Below are positions 23,022-33,507 of a DNA stretch of 64,000 nt, piece after piece (the first letter of the stretch is position 1; every line of letters begins with the position of its first letter). A program made the position numbers and the translations under genes. Below the pieces are notes generated by a model. The model ran no database searches and had not been told where the DNA came from. It saw only the letters and a list, made by a program, of their open reading frames with translations. This stretch comes from Photobacterium indicum (GTDB lineage: Bacteria > Pseudomonadota > Gammaproteobacteria > Enterobacterales > Vibrionaceae): the NCBI RefSeq assembly GCF_003026215.1, contig NZ_PYOC01000003.1:1-64000 (forward strand). The letters run 5' to 3'.

Positions 23022-24935
23022 TTATACAAAACGTGTGCTAAGCTCTTTAATCATCATAGTTTCATGATCTGCGATGTTTTTAAGCCCCTCTTCGCTCCCT
23101 ACTCCCCATTGGTCATAGCTCATCATGAAAATCTGTTTAAGGCTCTCGACGGTTGTTGCTTTCTCATAATGCTCTTTCTTTGCTGTCGGCAAATAGTTAC
23201 TTAATTTAGAGTTGTTATGGCGACTTATCAGGCAAAGATTACCAAAACTATCCACACCGATTGGCAACTCATCAGATTTATTTATTGGTTCACTCCCCAG
23301 TGGGTTCTGTGGGAAGTAATGTTCAACTGATGTTCTAAAAGAAAAGCTGAATCCTGCAACACGCTTGCGTATGTAATCCATGTTTACACCAGAGAACGAC
23401 TTACCTTGCTTGAGCTGTTTCCAAAGCTTGTAATCAAGTCGATTAAAAATAAAGTTCTGAACTCCAGTACCTTGATTTAAATATGTACGATCAAGCTCTA
23501 CCTTGTGTAAGTCAACATCAGCAAACGTTAGATCTAAATAATCAGTATGTTCAGCATTATTGGCTAGTTGTCCGAATCGCCCAAAGAAGAATCGGTCACT
23601 TAACTTTTCTAAGAACGCCGTATACTCAGAGGAGTCAACATCGCCACTTTCTGTCGAATTTGCATAAAGATAGTGTAATGAAGCATTAAGCCAATGCTTA
23701 TAGACAAGAGTAGGAAAAGACACATGAAACATGGAAAGTAACATGATCAGTTGCTGGTTACGTTCTTCTGAAGCACTGTTGGTATAACTAAAAGTACGCT
23801 TATTACGTTCATAAAGTGTCAGCGTCTTTAAACTCCAGTCTTCATCGTTTTCTCGCTTGATGATGTAGCGGTCGAACAACATGCGACACTTGAGCAAATC
23901 GAGAGCGAATTGGCGAGCATTAGGTTTCTCTTCCGCAAAGGTATCCAGAAGTCGTTTATCATCTAGTGGAATGTCTTTTTTCAGTGTTACACGCAGCACA
24001 TGAAGCAAGAAGTTTGAGAAATTGATAACAGAGCCAAAAGTCCCCGCTTCTTCGTTAACATCATGAGTAGATACCTTCTTGGCGTGGTACTGAGGTGCTC
24101 CGATGATATCTGCCATGGTTCTTACTTGCTTATTGGTACTCTCTACTTTCACTTGCTGGCACAGAACCTCAAAGCTCTGAGGGATGTGATTCCAATTTGA
24201 ACCAAACACATGACTTCTGACCTTAGAATTAATCCCTAATTGAACATAGCGATTCATTTCAGAGCAAGCATCCCATACGCTTGCGAATGCATTTCGCTCA
24301 TCATCATTGGTTAGCTCTGACATCAATCGTGCTTTAAGCACTTCATGCTTTTCGAGCTGTTCACCACGGTTATTCATGATCTCAAAGTAGTGATTCAAAT
24401 CTGTATCTTCAGGAACAATCACCCGTAGAATTCTCACGTTATTCAGCAAGTAATCACTGAACTGTGCAATATCCTTTATATGGTTAGACAGGAAGCGTTT
24501 TGAAATTTCATAAGCAGACCGAATGTTGGCTTCTTCAAGCTCATCGCCTCGGCGATTCGGTTCATTAAAAAGCTTCCGTAACGTTTGAACGGATTTAGGG
24601 CGACTATCAAAACCAAGGTTCAACTTATGAATATCAGGCAGCGTTGTCGAAAACTCATTCTTTAACACAGATAGAATAATGCTTAACGTAGTATGGCGCT
24701 GCTGACCATCGATAGTCTCGTATTGATTAGCATCGCGCTTATAGGCGACTAGGCTACCAATATAGTACGTACTCTGTCCTTTACCTTTTGAAGCGATATC
24801 CCACACATCTTGAAGGAGTTGTTCGACTTCAGATTCCCCCCATGCGTAATTACGCTGATAGATTGGGATAATATAGTCATCTTGTTGGAATAACTCCGCA
24901 ACTGAAAGCTCTAGAACGCTTTGATTACTGTCCAT
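23022..24935 (-). CDS. DUF262/DUF1524 protein, GmrSD-like nuclease
   Basis: A 637-residue protein. The N-terminal DUF262 domain has IPIYQRNYAW (about residues 23-32) and the ParB-like motif TIDGQQRHTTL (about 74-84) used for nucleotide hydrolysis in the GmrSD family. The C-terminal DUF1524 (His-Me finger) region has SVEHYFPQNPLG (about 567) and GNLCLISRHNNSKLSN (about 590), the expected E-H-x-x-P and N-x-x-L elements. GmrSD-type enzymes cut modified phage DNA. Its start overlaps the end of the 447-aa DUF262 gene by 11 nt, so the two are made together. Confidence 0.78.
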   Translation of the reverse strand: MDSNQSVLELSVAELFQQDDYIIPIYQRNYAWGESEVEQLLQDVWDIASKGKGQSTYYIGSLVAYKRDANQYETIDGQQRHTTLSIILSVLKNEFSTTLPDIHKLNLGFDSRPKSVQTLRKLFNEPNRRGDELEEANIRSAYEISKRFLSNHIKDIAQFSDYLLNNVRILRVIVPEDTDLNHYFEIMNNRGEQLEKHEVLKARLMSELTNDDERNAFASVWDACSEMNRYVQLGINSKVRSHVFGSNWNHIPQSFEVLCQQVKVESTNKQVRTMADIIGAPQYHAKKVSTHDVNEEAGTFGSVINFSNFLLHVLRVTLKKDIPLDDKRLLDTFAEEKPNARQFALDLLKCRMLFDRYIIKRENDEDWSLKTLTLYERNKRTFSYTNSASEERNQQLIMLLSMFHVSFPTLVYKHWLNASLHYLYANSTESGDVDSSEYTAFLEKLSDRFFFGRFGQLANNAEHTDYLDLTFADVDLHKVELDRTYLNQGTGVQNFIFNRLDYKLWKQLKQGKSFSGVNMDYIRKRVAGFSFSFRTSVEHYFPQNPLGSEPINKSDELPIGVDSFGNLCLISRHNNSKLSNYLPTAKKEHYEKATTVESLKQIFMMSYDQWGVGSEEGLKNIADHETMMIKELSTRFV

Positions 24936-26268
24936 TTTGTATATACCCCAATGTTTTAAATTTTCCGACTAATCCATCAATTTTTGTTCCTTTAATATCG
25001 GACTCTTGTATTGGTTCAACGGTAAAAGATAAAACCTCATGAGGATGAAGTGCTTTCTTTATTATATTGAATATTCCTTGCTTTCCCATTGCTGGATTAT
25101 CTATCGATTCAATTACAACGCGGTGCTGTACTAACCGAATACGATAACTCCAAACGAAACATAACAATGCCGCTTTTTCTAATTCAGCATCACCAAATTT
25201 GTCATAATAGAAAAGCACAGCACAATAAAAGAGATTTCGGACATAGTGGTCACCTACTCGATTACGCCCTTTGTAGGTAGTGATAGTTTTCAATATTTCT
25301 GCTAGTTCAGGCTTTTCATCAATGAACAGGTTCTGGTAGGTCTTTGTATAGTGTTCAATGTATTCGAAGAATCTCTTGCCGTTGAGCATGGTTTGATCAA
25401 CCAAAAATGGGTACAACATCGTCTGCTGATCCCACTGGCGCACACGGTCTGAGTTGTACTCCTCAACCATGTAGTCCATAGCTCTTAAAGGTTCAGCATA
25501 ACGATACGTTGCCGAGCTTAAGTTAACGCCTTTGAATACATCAATGTTATTACGGCTAAAGTATTTGCCTTGTTCGCCTTCAGACCAACGTCTCAGCCTG
25601 AAAAGAACATCGCTCATGATCATTTGTAAACTAGGCGTTTTGTTATCAGGGCTAACACCACTTTCCCAACTATCAACACACGCTAATCTTTCTTGCTCAG
25701 TATTAACGGCCATTTCACGTAGATGGAAGGCTTTAAGAAGGTCGTAAGGTGCGAGAGCTTTACCACGGGCATTTTGTGAATCGAAGAATTGGAATGCTTC
25801 ACTCAAGTCATCAAGTTTTACACTTATTAACTCGCACTTATGCAATAGAAATTCGACTAACTCTTCGCGATCGACTTCACTGAGTTGCTTAAGTCGGCTT
25901 TGAATAATGGCTGCATTATGCTGCAAGTTTTTGATTGTGGTCGGTGAGTCAAAGTTATGCTCAAGTAATGTAGGGTTACAGACACGATTTTTGTCTATTA
26001 AGTTACAGAGTAACGTTAAAGTCAGTAAACGCTGTTGCCCATCAACAATTGAGAGTTGTTGAAAAGGTTGTGATTGGTTTGCTTGCTCTTCATGAATGAC
26101 CACCGTGCCAAGACGGTAACTGCTTTTATTACGATGACGTAGTACATCATCGAGTAGTTGATTTACATGTCTTGCGTGCCACTTATAAGGGCGCTGATAA
26201 TCTGGAATAGTTAAAGGGAGTTCCAGTATTGATTTAACGGAGAGGACTTGCTTCTCAATGATTGCCAT
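24925..26268 (-). CDS. DUF262 protein, GmrS-like partner
   Basis: A 447-residue protein with the DUF262 N-terminal signature: IPDYQRPYKW (about residues 22-31) and IVDGQQRLLTL (about 75-85), plus FDSQNARGKALAPYDLLKA (about 164-182), typical of this family. No DUF1524 His-Me motif can be seen in its C-terminus, so it looks like a GmrS-type nucleotide-hydrolysing or sensing subunit. It overlaps the complete 637-aa homologue by 11 nt. Two non-identical DUF262 proteins side by side suggest a two-component system, perhaps together with the Upf1-like helicase. Confidence 0.75.
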   Translation of the reverse strand: MAIIEKQVLSVKSILELPLTIPDYQRPYKWHARHVNQLLDDVLRHRNKSSYRLGTVVIHEEQANQSQPFQQLSIVDGQQRLLTLTLLCNLIDKNRVCNPTLLEHNFDSPTTIKNLQHNAAIIQSRLKQLSEVDREELVEFLLHKCELISVKLDDLSEAFQFFDSQNARGKALAPYDLLKAFHLREMAVNTEQERLACVDSWESGVSPDNKTPSLQMIMSDVLFRLRRWSEGEQGKYFSRNNIDVFKGVNLSSATYRYAEPLRAMDYMVEEYNSDRVRQWDQQTMLYPFLVDQTMLNGKRFFEYIEHYTKTYQNLFIDEKPELAEILKTITTYKGRNRVGDHYVRNLFYCAVLFYYDKFGDAELEKAALLCFVWSYRIRLVQHRVVIESIDNPAMGKQGIFNIIKKALHPHEVLSFTVEPIQESDIKGTKIDGLVGKFKTLGYIQNGQ

Positions 26269-26482
26269 TTAACTTAAATTCCATTTTTTATCAGTAGATA
26301 ATTCTATTTGTGCTTATAGCGTTGGATTTCATCATTATAGTTGTCAATTTTTTTGATAAGGCTTTCGAATTTGCTGTAACTTAGTTTCGGTACAAACGTA
26401 TCAGCAATTACGTATTGGGATGTAGATGTTTGAGTTCATGGTGATTGGTATACATTGATTATAAGGTTAAATAAATAGCACT

Positions 26483-27574
26483 CTAAACTATCATTAACCC
26501 AATTATTTCATTGACTTTTTCATACTGATTGTGTTCGTACCATATTGGTTTTATATTACAAAACATTAGTCGTTGTTCAAGCTCATAAAATTTGTCATTA
26601 TTTTCAGGTGCTTCAATAATCGCGTAGTGATCCGCAATTTTATTTCGTTCTTCACGTTCAAAAAGTTGTTCAAATGCTTTAACCGTTCTATCAACTTCAA
26701 GACTACAACCAATAAATAAAAAGGAGTGACTTAAATATAGATGTGTAAGTAATTTAGGTAATGGATAATCGATATCAACAAGACTTTGGGCATCATTACT
26801 ATATGCTCGTTGATATTCTGCTTTTGTAAAAACCCGATATTCAGGGTTATCCATATTCCCATGTAGTTTTAATAGGTATCTATCACCACGAGTCATTGCT
26901 TTAATGAAATTATGAGGATTGTTCAGCCCAACGGTCTTTTCTTTAAAGGATTTACCTTGACGGGCATAACAATCTTCAATAACTCGATCAAAGTTCGTAG
27001 TTATTACGCAAGCATTAAAAATATCTGGGAAATTCCAAACATATGAATTTTCAGGATTTGCATGTTCAAAGTCCTGCGTAAAGTAGAATTCAAACGCCCT
27101 TCCTCTAGGTTGACGTAAAATAAGGTCAAGTAAGTCTTCCAGCATGTTACCACTTAGATGCTGTTCGATAACATCATCATCAATATCGACTTCTTTAGCT
27201 TTACATTCTAGATAACGACTCCAACTCTGGCAGCCCGCACTTATTGATGCTCCAGCACCAATGAAAGGTGTCACTTTATTTGAGCGCTGTGCATTTAACA
27301 GCTCATCAAAATTTTGTTTGTTACGTGGAAATACTTCAGTATTTAATACACTTGAGAATCGTTCAAGTCTAATACGTTCACTTTCTTGATTATAAAGATT
27401 TAGGTCTCCATGAAATAAAGCTAAACTTGGCTTCGCTAGTAATACTGGGTCATCTTCACCTTTCTGAAAATAAACAGCATACCCCGATTCATCATCATCA
27501 ATAGTTTCATTTTCAGCTTTATATTCATGATAAGTTTGCAATGGTTCTAAATTATTTGTCATAGCATCAGGCAT
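26483..27574 (-). CDS. SIR2-domain protein linked to the type I RM operon
   Basis: A 363-residue protein from the ATG at 27574, with AGGA 8 nt upstream and 13 nt after hsdS. After a ~95-residue N-terminal part there is a SIR2-like NAD-binding domain: TPFIGAGASISAGCQSW (about residues 98-114), TTNFDRVIE (about 194), LLKLHGNMD (about 236), and a later SHSFLFIGCSLEVD. This is the SIR2_2-type family used in many antiphage systems for NAD depletion. The nearby restriction genes suggest a second, abortive layer of defence triggered when restriction fails; that link is inferred. Confidence 0.8.
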   Translation of the reverse strand: MPDAMTNNLEPLQTYHEYKAENETIDDDESGYAVYFQKGEDDPVLLAKPSLALFHGDLNLYNQESERIRLERFSSVLNTEVFPRNKQNFDELLNAQRSNKVTPFIGAGASISAGCQSWSRYLECKAKEVDIDDDVIEQHLSGNMLEDLLDLILRQPRGRAFEFYFTQDFEHANPENSYVWNFPDIFNACVITTNFDRVIEDCYARQGKSFKEKTVGLNNPHNFIKAMTRGDRYLLKLHGNMDNPEYRVFTKAEYQRAYSNDAQSLVDIDYPLPKLLTHLYLSHSFLFIGCSLEVDRTVKAFEQLFEREERNKIADHYAIIEAPENNDKFYELEQRLMFCNIKPIWYEHNQYEKVNEIIGLMIV

Positions 27575-27587
27575 GGTTCAATTCCTA

Positions 27588-29243
27588 TTAAAGCGACTTG
27601 GCAACAATCGCATCAGCAAGGTGAATTTGAGTTATTTGACATTGATTTAATTTCAGTCTTAGGTTTTCAATAATTGAAAATATTCGATTCACTTCGTTAA
27701 CTACTTCCAGCTGCACCTGCTTATCTGCAGGAACTGGAATACTAACGTTCTCAACGACTTTTTTACTGATTTTCGGCATTGTGCCTGAAGTTCCAGTCAT
27801 CTGAGACCACATTGACTCTCTAGAGCTGGAGGCTGAAAGTACTAGTGATAAATATTCAGAGGCAATAAGTTCATTTGTTCTTAACTTCATCATAAGATCT
27901 GGATATATGTATCCTGAATAATCTTTATCGACAATAACATTCGAGCCAACAAAAGTAGCAGAATTACCTCGTTGAATTAAAATGTCGCCTTCCTTTAGCC
28001 ATAGATGAGATTCAGGATCGACGTCAACATCAACAAACTTAGACTGTTCAACATTAAGATATCCATAAGAAGTAGCACCAAGTTTTAGTACTTTACAGTC
28101 AGTTGGTGTTGGGGCCTCTTTTGGTGAAACCCCGTTTCTTGGCCCAAAACATAATAACTGTTTAACTGTTTTCATTTCGAAGTTACCGAAATCAACGAAC
28201 TTACCCGTAATCGCCAATTGCAATACGGTTTGTTTTAGCAGGTCAATGCAATACTCTGTTGTTAATAAAATATCAAAATGTTCGCTTACTCGTGCCCAGT
28301 TTTGCGTCAGTTCACCTGCATCCGTGCTATTGGTAAGCGTTGCAAACAGAACTTCTGCTAACGTTTTTTGCGCATCAATATTAGATTTGGTTTGCTGTTC
28401 CAGTTGATCGCAAAGTGCCATTAGTTCATCGACTTTGGTGACAATGCGGAGTTGTTCAGCTAAAGGAGCTAATGGAATAGGAGCTGATTTCAATTTATCT
28501 TGAGATATATTCATCTGGCTTTCAGCCATGCCTGACTTTGCCGAATCTAAATATTCAGCAGTTGCCCCAGCATTCAAACATAACGATATATATCGCTCAC
28601 ACATTTTAATATCAACCAAGTGAAATCTGATGATTTTATCTGAAATCATTAATCTTGGGCGTGTACGTTGAACTAAACAAGAAACGCCAACTCTATTTTT
28701 GGGGCCAGCCCTAGTAATCAAAATATCGCCAGTCTTAACCTCATATTGATGTTTAGGTTCTTTATTAACTGGAAGCACTTTATTTTCATGCTCTCGGTAT
28801 TCCATAGATTGAACTGCGGTAGTCTTCAATACTCCCCACTTTTCATCTGATGGCGACGGTTCAGGAGGGCAAGCTGGGCTCCATCCTGCATCCATTACTG
28901 TAATCAAATTTTGAAGGCTTACCCACTTCCAACCTTTAGGTTCTCCAAAAGGCTTTTCTTCATCAGTGATCTCAGGAAAAACTTTTTGCTTTTTGATTTT
29001 ATTCTCTTTCACCAACAGCGCTTTTTCTTCTGCAATACGCTCAAGAAGTACAGGTGCGGGCTCATCGTTGAGATCTTGAGGTAATAACTTACCGTGTACG
29101 GCCAATTCTAAAATCAATTCACGCAGCTTCTTTACGCCATAAAGCTCAAGTTTTTTTCCGTTACCACGTCCTGATGCCAATTTGGTTTTAATCGCAGATG
29201 TCCAAATGTCGATATTGTCGGTGATTAGCGTTTCTACAGACAT
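27588..29243 (-). CDS. hsdS: Type I restriction-modification specificity subunit
   Basis: A 551-residue HsdS. It begins with the extended N-terminal helix found in long HsdS proteins (KLRELILELAVHGKLLPQDL, about residues 36-55). There are two target-recognition domains (about 105-260 and 360-520), separated by a conserved coiled region (PLAPLAEQLRIVTKVDELMA, about 250-270) and closed by a similar helix (QLEVVNEVNRIFSIIENL). Two TRDs define a bipartite recognition sequence, which cannot be read from the protein. It overlaps hsdM by one base and is followed by the SIR2 gene. Confidence 0.88.
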   Translation of the reverse strand: MSVETLITDNIDIWTSAIKTKLASGRGNGKKLELYGVKKLRELILELAVHGKLLPQDLNDEPAPVLLERIAEEKALLVKENKIKKQKVFPEITDEEKPFGEPKGWKWVSLQNLITVMDAGWSPACPPEPSPSDEKWGVLKTTAVQSMEYREHENKVLPVNKEPKHQYEVKTGDILITRAGPKNRVGVSCLVQRTRPRLMISDKIIRFHLVDIKMCERYISLCLNAGATAEYLDSAKSGMAESQMNISQDKLKSAPIPLAPLAEQLRIVTKVDELMALCDQLEQQTKSNIDAQKTLAEVLFATLTNSTDAGELTQNWARVSEHFDILLTTEYCIDLLKQTVLQLAITGKFVDFGNFEMKTVKQLLCFGPRNGVSPKEAPTPTDCKVLKLGATSYGYLNVEQSKFVDVDVDPESHLWLKEGDILIQRGNSATFVGSNVIVDKDYSGYIYPDLMMKLRTNELIASEYLSLVLSASSSRESMWSQMTGTSGTMPKISKKVVENVSIPVPADKQVQLEVVNEVNRIFSIIENLRLKLNQCQITQIHLADAIVAKSL

Positions 29244-30745
29244 TATTTACCCTCGCCTGAAGACTCTTTACCTGAAGATAAGGCAGCGGCCAAGACATTT
29301 TTCAGTTGGTTGCGTAATTCACTGATCTCTTGCTGTTGCTTACTGTAGCTTGCCAATAACTCTTCAGGATTATGGTTTACTATTTCACCTTGGTATGGAT
29401 TTTTAATATCAAGGTTGAAGTTGCGCTCGATGATTTCATCAATCGACACTTTCCATGCTTGATTGTTTTCAACACGGCTAGCAAAGCCATCGTCTTCATT
29501 GCCCCACCAATCTAGCTCAGACTGGAACTCTTCAAACTTCATTGGCTTGGTTTTACTGTAGTTTTTAACGCCTGTTGGGTATGGATGCTCGTAGAACCAT
29601 ACATCTTTGGTTGGTTCACCTTTGGTGAAGAACAATATATTGGTTTTAATACCCGTGTATGGGTTAAACACACCATTAGGTAAACGAACAATGGTGTGAA
29701 GGTTACATTCTTCCGTCAGCATCTTTTTGATTTTGGTTTTTACACCTTCGCCAAAAAGTGTTCCATCTGGCAATACAACGGCTGCACGGCCCCCTTTCTG
29801 TCCATTAACTGGCGAGGCAAGAATTTCAATAATCAGCTGTAGGAACAAATCCGCCGTTTCGCGGGTTTGCATTTCCGCCGGGAAATTCTTCTCGATACCG
29901 TCCTCTTCTGTTCCACCAAATGGCGGGTTAGTAACAATTACATCAACTTGCTCATCCCAACTTGAAAGAGGTTTAGCTAATGTGTTCCCGTGCTTAATCT
30001 GTACTGGTACTTCAATACCATGAAGTAACATGTTTGTAGTACATAGCAAGTGAGGTAACTGTTTTTTCTCAACACCATGAATTTGAGATTGAAGCGCTTT
30101 ATGATCGCTCGCAGACTTCACGTAGTTAGTTTTAACGTGATCAAATGAGCACGCAAGGAAGCCACCTGTACCACATGCAGGATCCATAATGGACTCACCC
30201 AACTTAGGATCAGTAACTTTGACGATGAACTTGGTGATGGCGCGAGGGGTATAGAACTCACCTGCATTACCCGCACTTTGCAGGTCTTTTAGAATTTGTT
30301 CGTAGATATCACCAAATAAGTGGCGTTCACCAGAGTCGGTAAAGTCGATTTCATTTAGCTTGTTGATCACCTGACGCAGCAATGTACCGTTTTTCATATA
30401 GTTGAAAGCATCGCTAAAAGCTTCTTTAACGACAAAACCACGAGGATTTTTATCAATAGGCGCTGTCAGGTTTCTCAAATCATAAAACAAACGAGCGTTA
30501 ACGAATTCTAGTAACTCTTCGCCTGTCATACCTTGGTCATCGGCAGCCCAGTTGCGCCATAGGTACTGCTCAGGGATTGGCGCTCGGTAATCATCTAGTT
30601 CAAACTCTAGCTCTTCTTCTTGCGCATCAAACACTTTAAGGAATAGCAGCCATGACATCTGCCCTAAACGCTGTGCATCTCCATCTACACCCGCATCTTT
30701 ACGCATGATGTCTTGAATTGATTTAATTGCTGAACTTACCGACAT
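29243..30745 (-). CDS. hsdM: Type I restriction-modification methyltransferase subunit
   Basis: A 500-residue N6-adenine methyltransferase. The SAM-binding motif I is DPACGTGGFL (about residues 194-203) and the catalytic motif IV is NPPFGG (about 272-277), preceded by the HsdM N-terminal helical domain (AQRLGQMSWLLFLKVFD). It overlaps hsdS by one base. Together with two HsdM and one HsdS it forms the methylating trimer that protects the host. Confidence 0.92.
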   Translation of the reverse strand: MSVSSAIKSIQDIMRKDAGVDGDAQRLGQMSWLLFLKVFDAQEEELEFELDDYRAPIPEQYLWRNWAADDQGMTGEELLEFVNARLFYDLRNLTAPIDKNPRGFVVKEAFSDAFNYMKNGTLLRQVINKLNEIDFTDSGERHLFGDIYEQILKDLQSAGNAGEFYTPRAITKFIVKVTDPKLGESIMDPACGTGGFLACSFDHVKTNYVKSASDHKALQSQIHGVEKKQLPHLLCTTNMLLHGIEVPVQIKHGNTLAKPLSSWDEQVDVIVTNPPFGGTEEDGIEKNFPAEMQTRETADLFLQLIIEILASPVNGQKGGRAAVVLPDGTLFGEGVKTKIKKMLTEECNLHTIVRLPNGVFNPYTGIKTNILFFTKGEPTKDVWFYEHPYPTGVKNYSKTKPMKFEEFQSELDWWGNEDDGFASRVENNQAWKVSIDEIIERNFNLDIKNPYQGEIVNHNPEELLASYSKQQQEISELRNQLKNVLAAALSSGKESSGEGK

Positions 30746-30828
30746 GATTATCTCTTTATTTCGTTGGGGTATTCATCATTTTTGTAGCGTGGAAAGTCTC
30801 CGACAACTGCAAGCTTTATGATGAATAA

Positions 30829-30858
30829 AGGCTTGATTGAATAGATTCAACCAAGCCT
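30829..30858 (-). other. Perfect intercistronic hairpin between hsdR and hsdM
   Basis: AGGCTTG (30829-30835) pairs with CAAGCCT (30852-30858), and after one mismatch TTGAAT pairs with ATTCAA around a 2-nt loop. It lies in the 169-bp gap between hsdR and hsdM. With no T-run on the minus strand it looks more like an attenuator or mRNA-stability hairpin than a full terminator, and would separate R expression from M-S. Confidence 0.55.
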
Positions 30859-30914
30859 GAAATTTGTGTGGGATTATAGCGAATTACACGCGTTATTTCT
30901 AAGGTAGCAGCGCA

Positions 30915-33374
30915 TTAAGCGGACTTAATTTCACGATAAATTTCTGACTCTAATTCGTTAACTGCTTCTATGTATCCTTGTTTACCGCCAAACCCTTTCT
31001 TAGCGATTTCAAGAGGACGCCCGATTTCAACAATTTGCTTTGCTTTAAGCGCATCCTTAGATTCAATAGCCTGTACACCTTCGTCGGCATATTCATCTAG
31101 TAAGGCATTTAGTACCCTTTGAGCAACGTCTGAATACTTGGTGAAGTAGTTACGTTTCTTCACATTGTTTGCTCGTTCTTTACGCGTTAATGCTGGTTGA
31201 TCGAACACGACGTGGCAAATCATATCGAATGGGTCGAGGTCTTTACCGACTTCTTGCTCTAGTGCTTCCCAAATGATGCCTTCGTTTGACAGTTCATCGA
31301 TAATGGCCTGCTTACGCTCTGCGTCGTTCCACTTTTTGGTAAAATCATCAAGCGAAGCAAATTGTTTAGCGATGGTTTTACGGGTGTAATCTTTAAAAGA
31401 TTCGGTAACAAGCTTGCCGTCAGTATCATAATATTGAACACGCTCGGCAATCTTCTTCACGGTTACACCAGACACATGGAATTTAATGTAGCGAGATTCT
31501 TCTTCAGTACCCCATTCAGGCTCTGGTGAGCCAGTTCCAGCGTTATCGCCATTGGTGTCAGTTTCTTCTAAACCATCATCTGGGTTCTGACCACCTTCCT
31601 CTGTATCTCTTATTTCAGGTTCTGTTCGGTCGCCCCCCTTATCAATATCATCAACGCCTTCTGGTGTTGTTACTATGACTTTTTCAGGGATGCCGTCAAA
31701 GCGCTCATCCGCAAACAGTTCGGTGGCTTTTTTGAAATCGAGAATGGTAAACCACAGCTTGCCATAGCGGTCATCAATACGTGTACCACGACCAATGATC
31801 TGCTTAAACTTAGTCATCGATTTTATGTTCTGATCAAGTACGACAAGTTTGCACGTTTTGGCATCGACACCTGTTGTCATCAGTTCTGAGGTGGTCGCAA
31901 TCACAGGGTAAGGCTTTTTAGGGTTGATGAAGTTATCTAACTGGGCTTTACCTAAATCATCATCTCCCGTTATTTTCATTACATATTTTTCGTTTTTCGC
32001 AACTTGCTCTGGATTCATGTTAACCAGAGCCCGACGCATACGTTCAGCATGATCGATATCGTTACAGAACACGATGGTTTTCGACATTGGGTCGGTACGC
32101 TTCAAATACGATGTAATTGTTTTGGCTACAAGCTCGGTACGTTCATCGATGATTAACGTACGGTCAAAGTCTTTTTGGTTATAAACTCTGTCTTCAATAA
32201 TTTCGCCGTTTTTATCAACCTGTCCTTTGGTTGGTCGCCAACCTTGACCATCAACATCAAAATCTATGCGTACAACCTTGTAAGGTGCTAGGAAACCATC
32301 TTCAATGCCCTCTTTGAGGGAATAGGTATAAACTGGATCGCCAAAATAATCGCTATTAGAGACTTCATCAGTCTCTTTGGGGGTGGCTGTTAAACCAACT
32401 TGGGCAGCACTACTAAAATATTCAAGAATTTCACGCCATGCGCTATCTTCAGCAGCACTACCACGGTGGCATTCGTCGATAATGATAAGATCAAAGAAAT
32501 TAGGATCGACTTGCTTGTAGGCTTTCTGCGACTCTTCTGGCCCAGTCAACGCTTGATACAAAGCTAAGTGAATTTCAAAAGCAGGATCAACTGTTCGGCC
32601 TGTTACTTTTGTCATCGCAGAGCCAAACGGTTGGAAGTCATTAATACGCGTTTGATCGATAAGTATATTACGGTCAGCAAGGAAGAGAATGCGCTTCTTA
32701 TTGCGTGCTTTCCACAAACGCCAGATGATCTGAAATGCGGTATAGGTTTTACCTGTACCTGTTGCCATCACTAATAACGCACGGTTTTTACCCGAAGATA
32801 TGGCTTCAATGGTTTTATTGATCGCCTGTAGCTGATAGTAACGCGGCGACTTACCGCTACCATCGTCATAGTAATCTTGTGTAATGATTGAGCGTTGCGC
32901 TTCTGTGTAGCCTTTCCAAGCGCAATACTTAGCCCAAAGTTCTTGCGGTGTGGGGAAGTCTTCTAAACGTATTTCTGATTCAAGCTGGTTTTCCTCAGGC
33001 GTACCAATTTTGGTTTTATCGTGGAAAATAAAACCATCACCATTGGATGCAAAGATGAAGGGAACCTCAAGTAAGCGAGCGTAATCAAGCCCCTGCTGCA
33101 TACCCTTGCCAATTTCATGCTTGTTGGCTTTCGCTTCAACAACGGCCAACGGCATACTTGGCTTATGGTAAAGCACAATATCAGCTTTCTTGACGGTTTT
33201 ACGTACACCCATCTGACCACGAACAATCACCTTACCATCTCGAAGAGCAACTTCTTGACGAATCTGCGTCATGTCATCCCAACCAACCCCTTTGATGGCT
33301 GGCATAATGAACTTTGAAATGATGTCAGTTTCAGTAAGGTTCTTTTTGTTGATGTTCTGATCTGATACGCTCAC
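30915..33374 (-). CDS. hsdR: Type I restriction enzyme motor/nuclease subunit
   Basis: An 819-residue HsdR. The N-terminal PD-(D/E)xK nuclease is visible ([20 protein letters not shown], about residues 63-82, D-x(n)-ExK). The SF2 motor follows: [14 protein letters not shown] (about 203-216), [20 protein letters not shown] and, further on, IIGRGTRID. The acidic linker before the EcoEI_R_C-type C-terminal domain (about residues 595-630) is rich in Asp/Glu/Gly. It translocates DNA and cuts unmodified sites. In this order (hsdR, then hsdM, hsdS) it is the promoter-proximal gene. Confidence 0.92.
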   Translation of the reverse strand: MSVSDQNINKKNLTETDIISKFIMPAIKGVGWDDMTQIRQEVALRDGKVIVRGQMGVRKTVKKADIVLYHKPSMPLAVVEAKANKHEIGKGMQQGLDYARLLEVPFIFASNGDGFIFHDKTKIGTPEENQLESEIRLEDFPTPQELWAKYCAWKGYTEAQRSIITQDYYDDGSGKSPRYYQLQAINKTIEAISSGKNRALLVMATGTGKTYTAFQIIWRLWKARNKKRILFLADRNILIDQTRINDFQPFGSAMTKVTGRTVDPAFEIHLALYQALTGPEESQKAYKQVDPNFFDLIIIDECHRGSAAEDSAWREILEYFSSAAQVGLTATPKETDEVSNSDYFGDPVYTYSLKEGIEDGFLAPYKVVRIDFDVDGQGWRPTKGQVDKNGEIIEDRVYNQKDFDRTLIIDERTELVAKTITSYLKRTDPMSKTIVFCNDIDHAERMRRALVNMNPEQVAKNEKYVMKITGDDDLGKAQLDNFINPKKPYPVIATTSELMTTGVDAKTCKLVVLDQNIKSMTKFKQIIGRGTRIDDRYGKLWFTILDFKKATELFADERFDGIPEKVIVTTPEGVDDIDKGGDRTEPEIRDTEEGGQNPDDGLEETDTNGDNAGTGSPEPEWGTEEESRYIKFHVSGVTVKKIAERVQYYDTDGKLVTESFKDYTRKTIAKQFASLDDFTKKWNDAERKQAIIDELSNEGIIWEALEQEVGKDLDPFDMICHVVFDQPALTRKERANNVKKRNYFTKYSDVAQRVLNALLDEYADEGVQAIESKDALKAKQIVEIGRPLEIAKKGFGGKQGYIEAVNELESEIYREIKSA

Positions 33375-33507
33375 CGTGCCCCCTTAAATAATTGGGATAA
33401 TACGCTTGCGCATAATATACGAAATGGCGTTTTGTGCCAAACTTCCAATGCATTTAAGTGAGTAATGTCTAGATTACAAGTGATTGCTTTAAGATATACA
33501 TCTAAAT

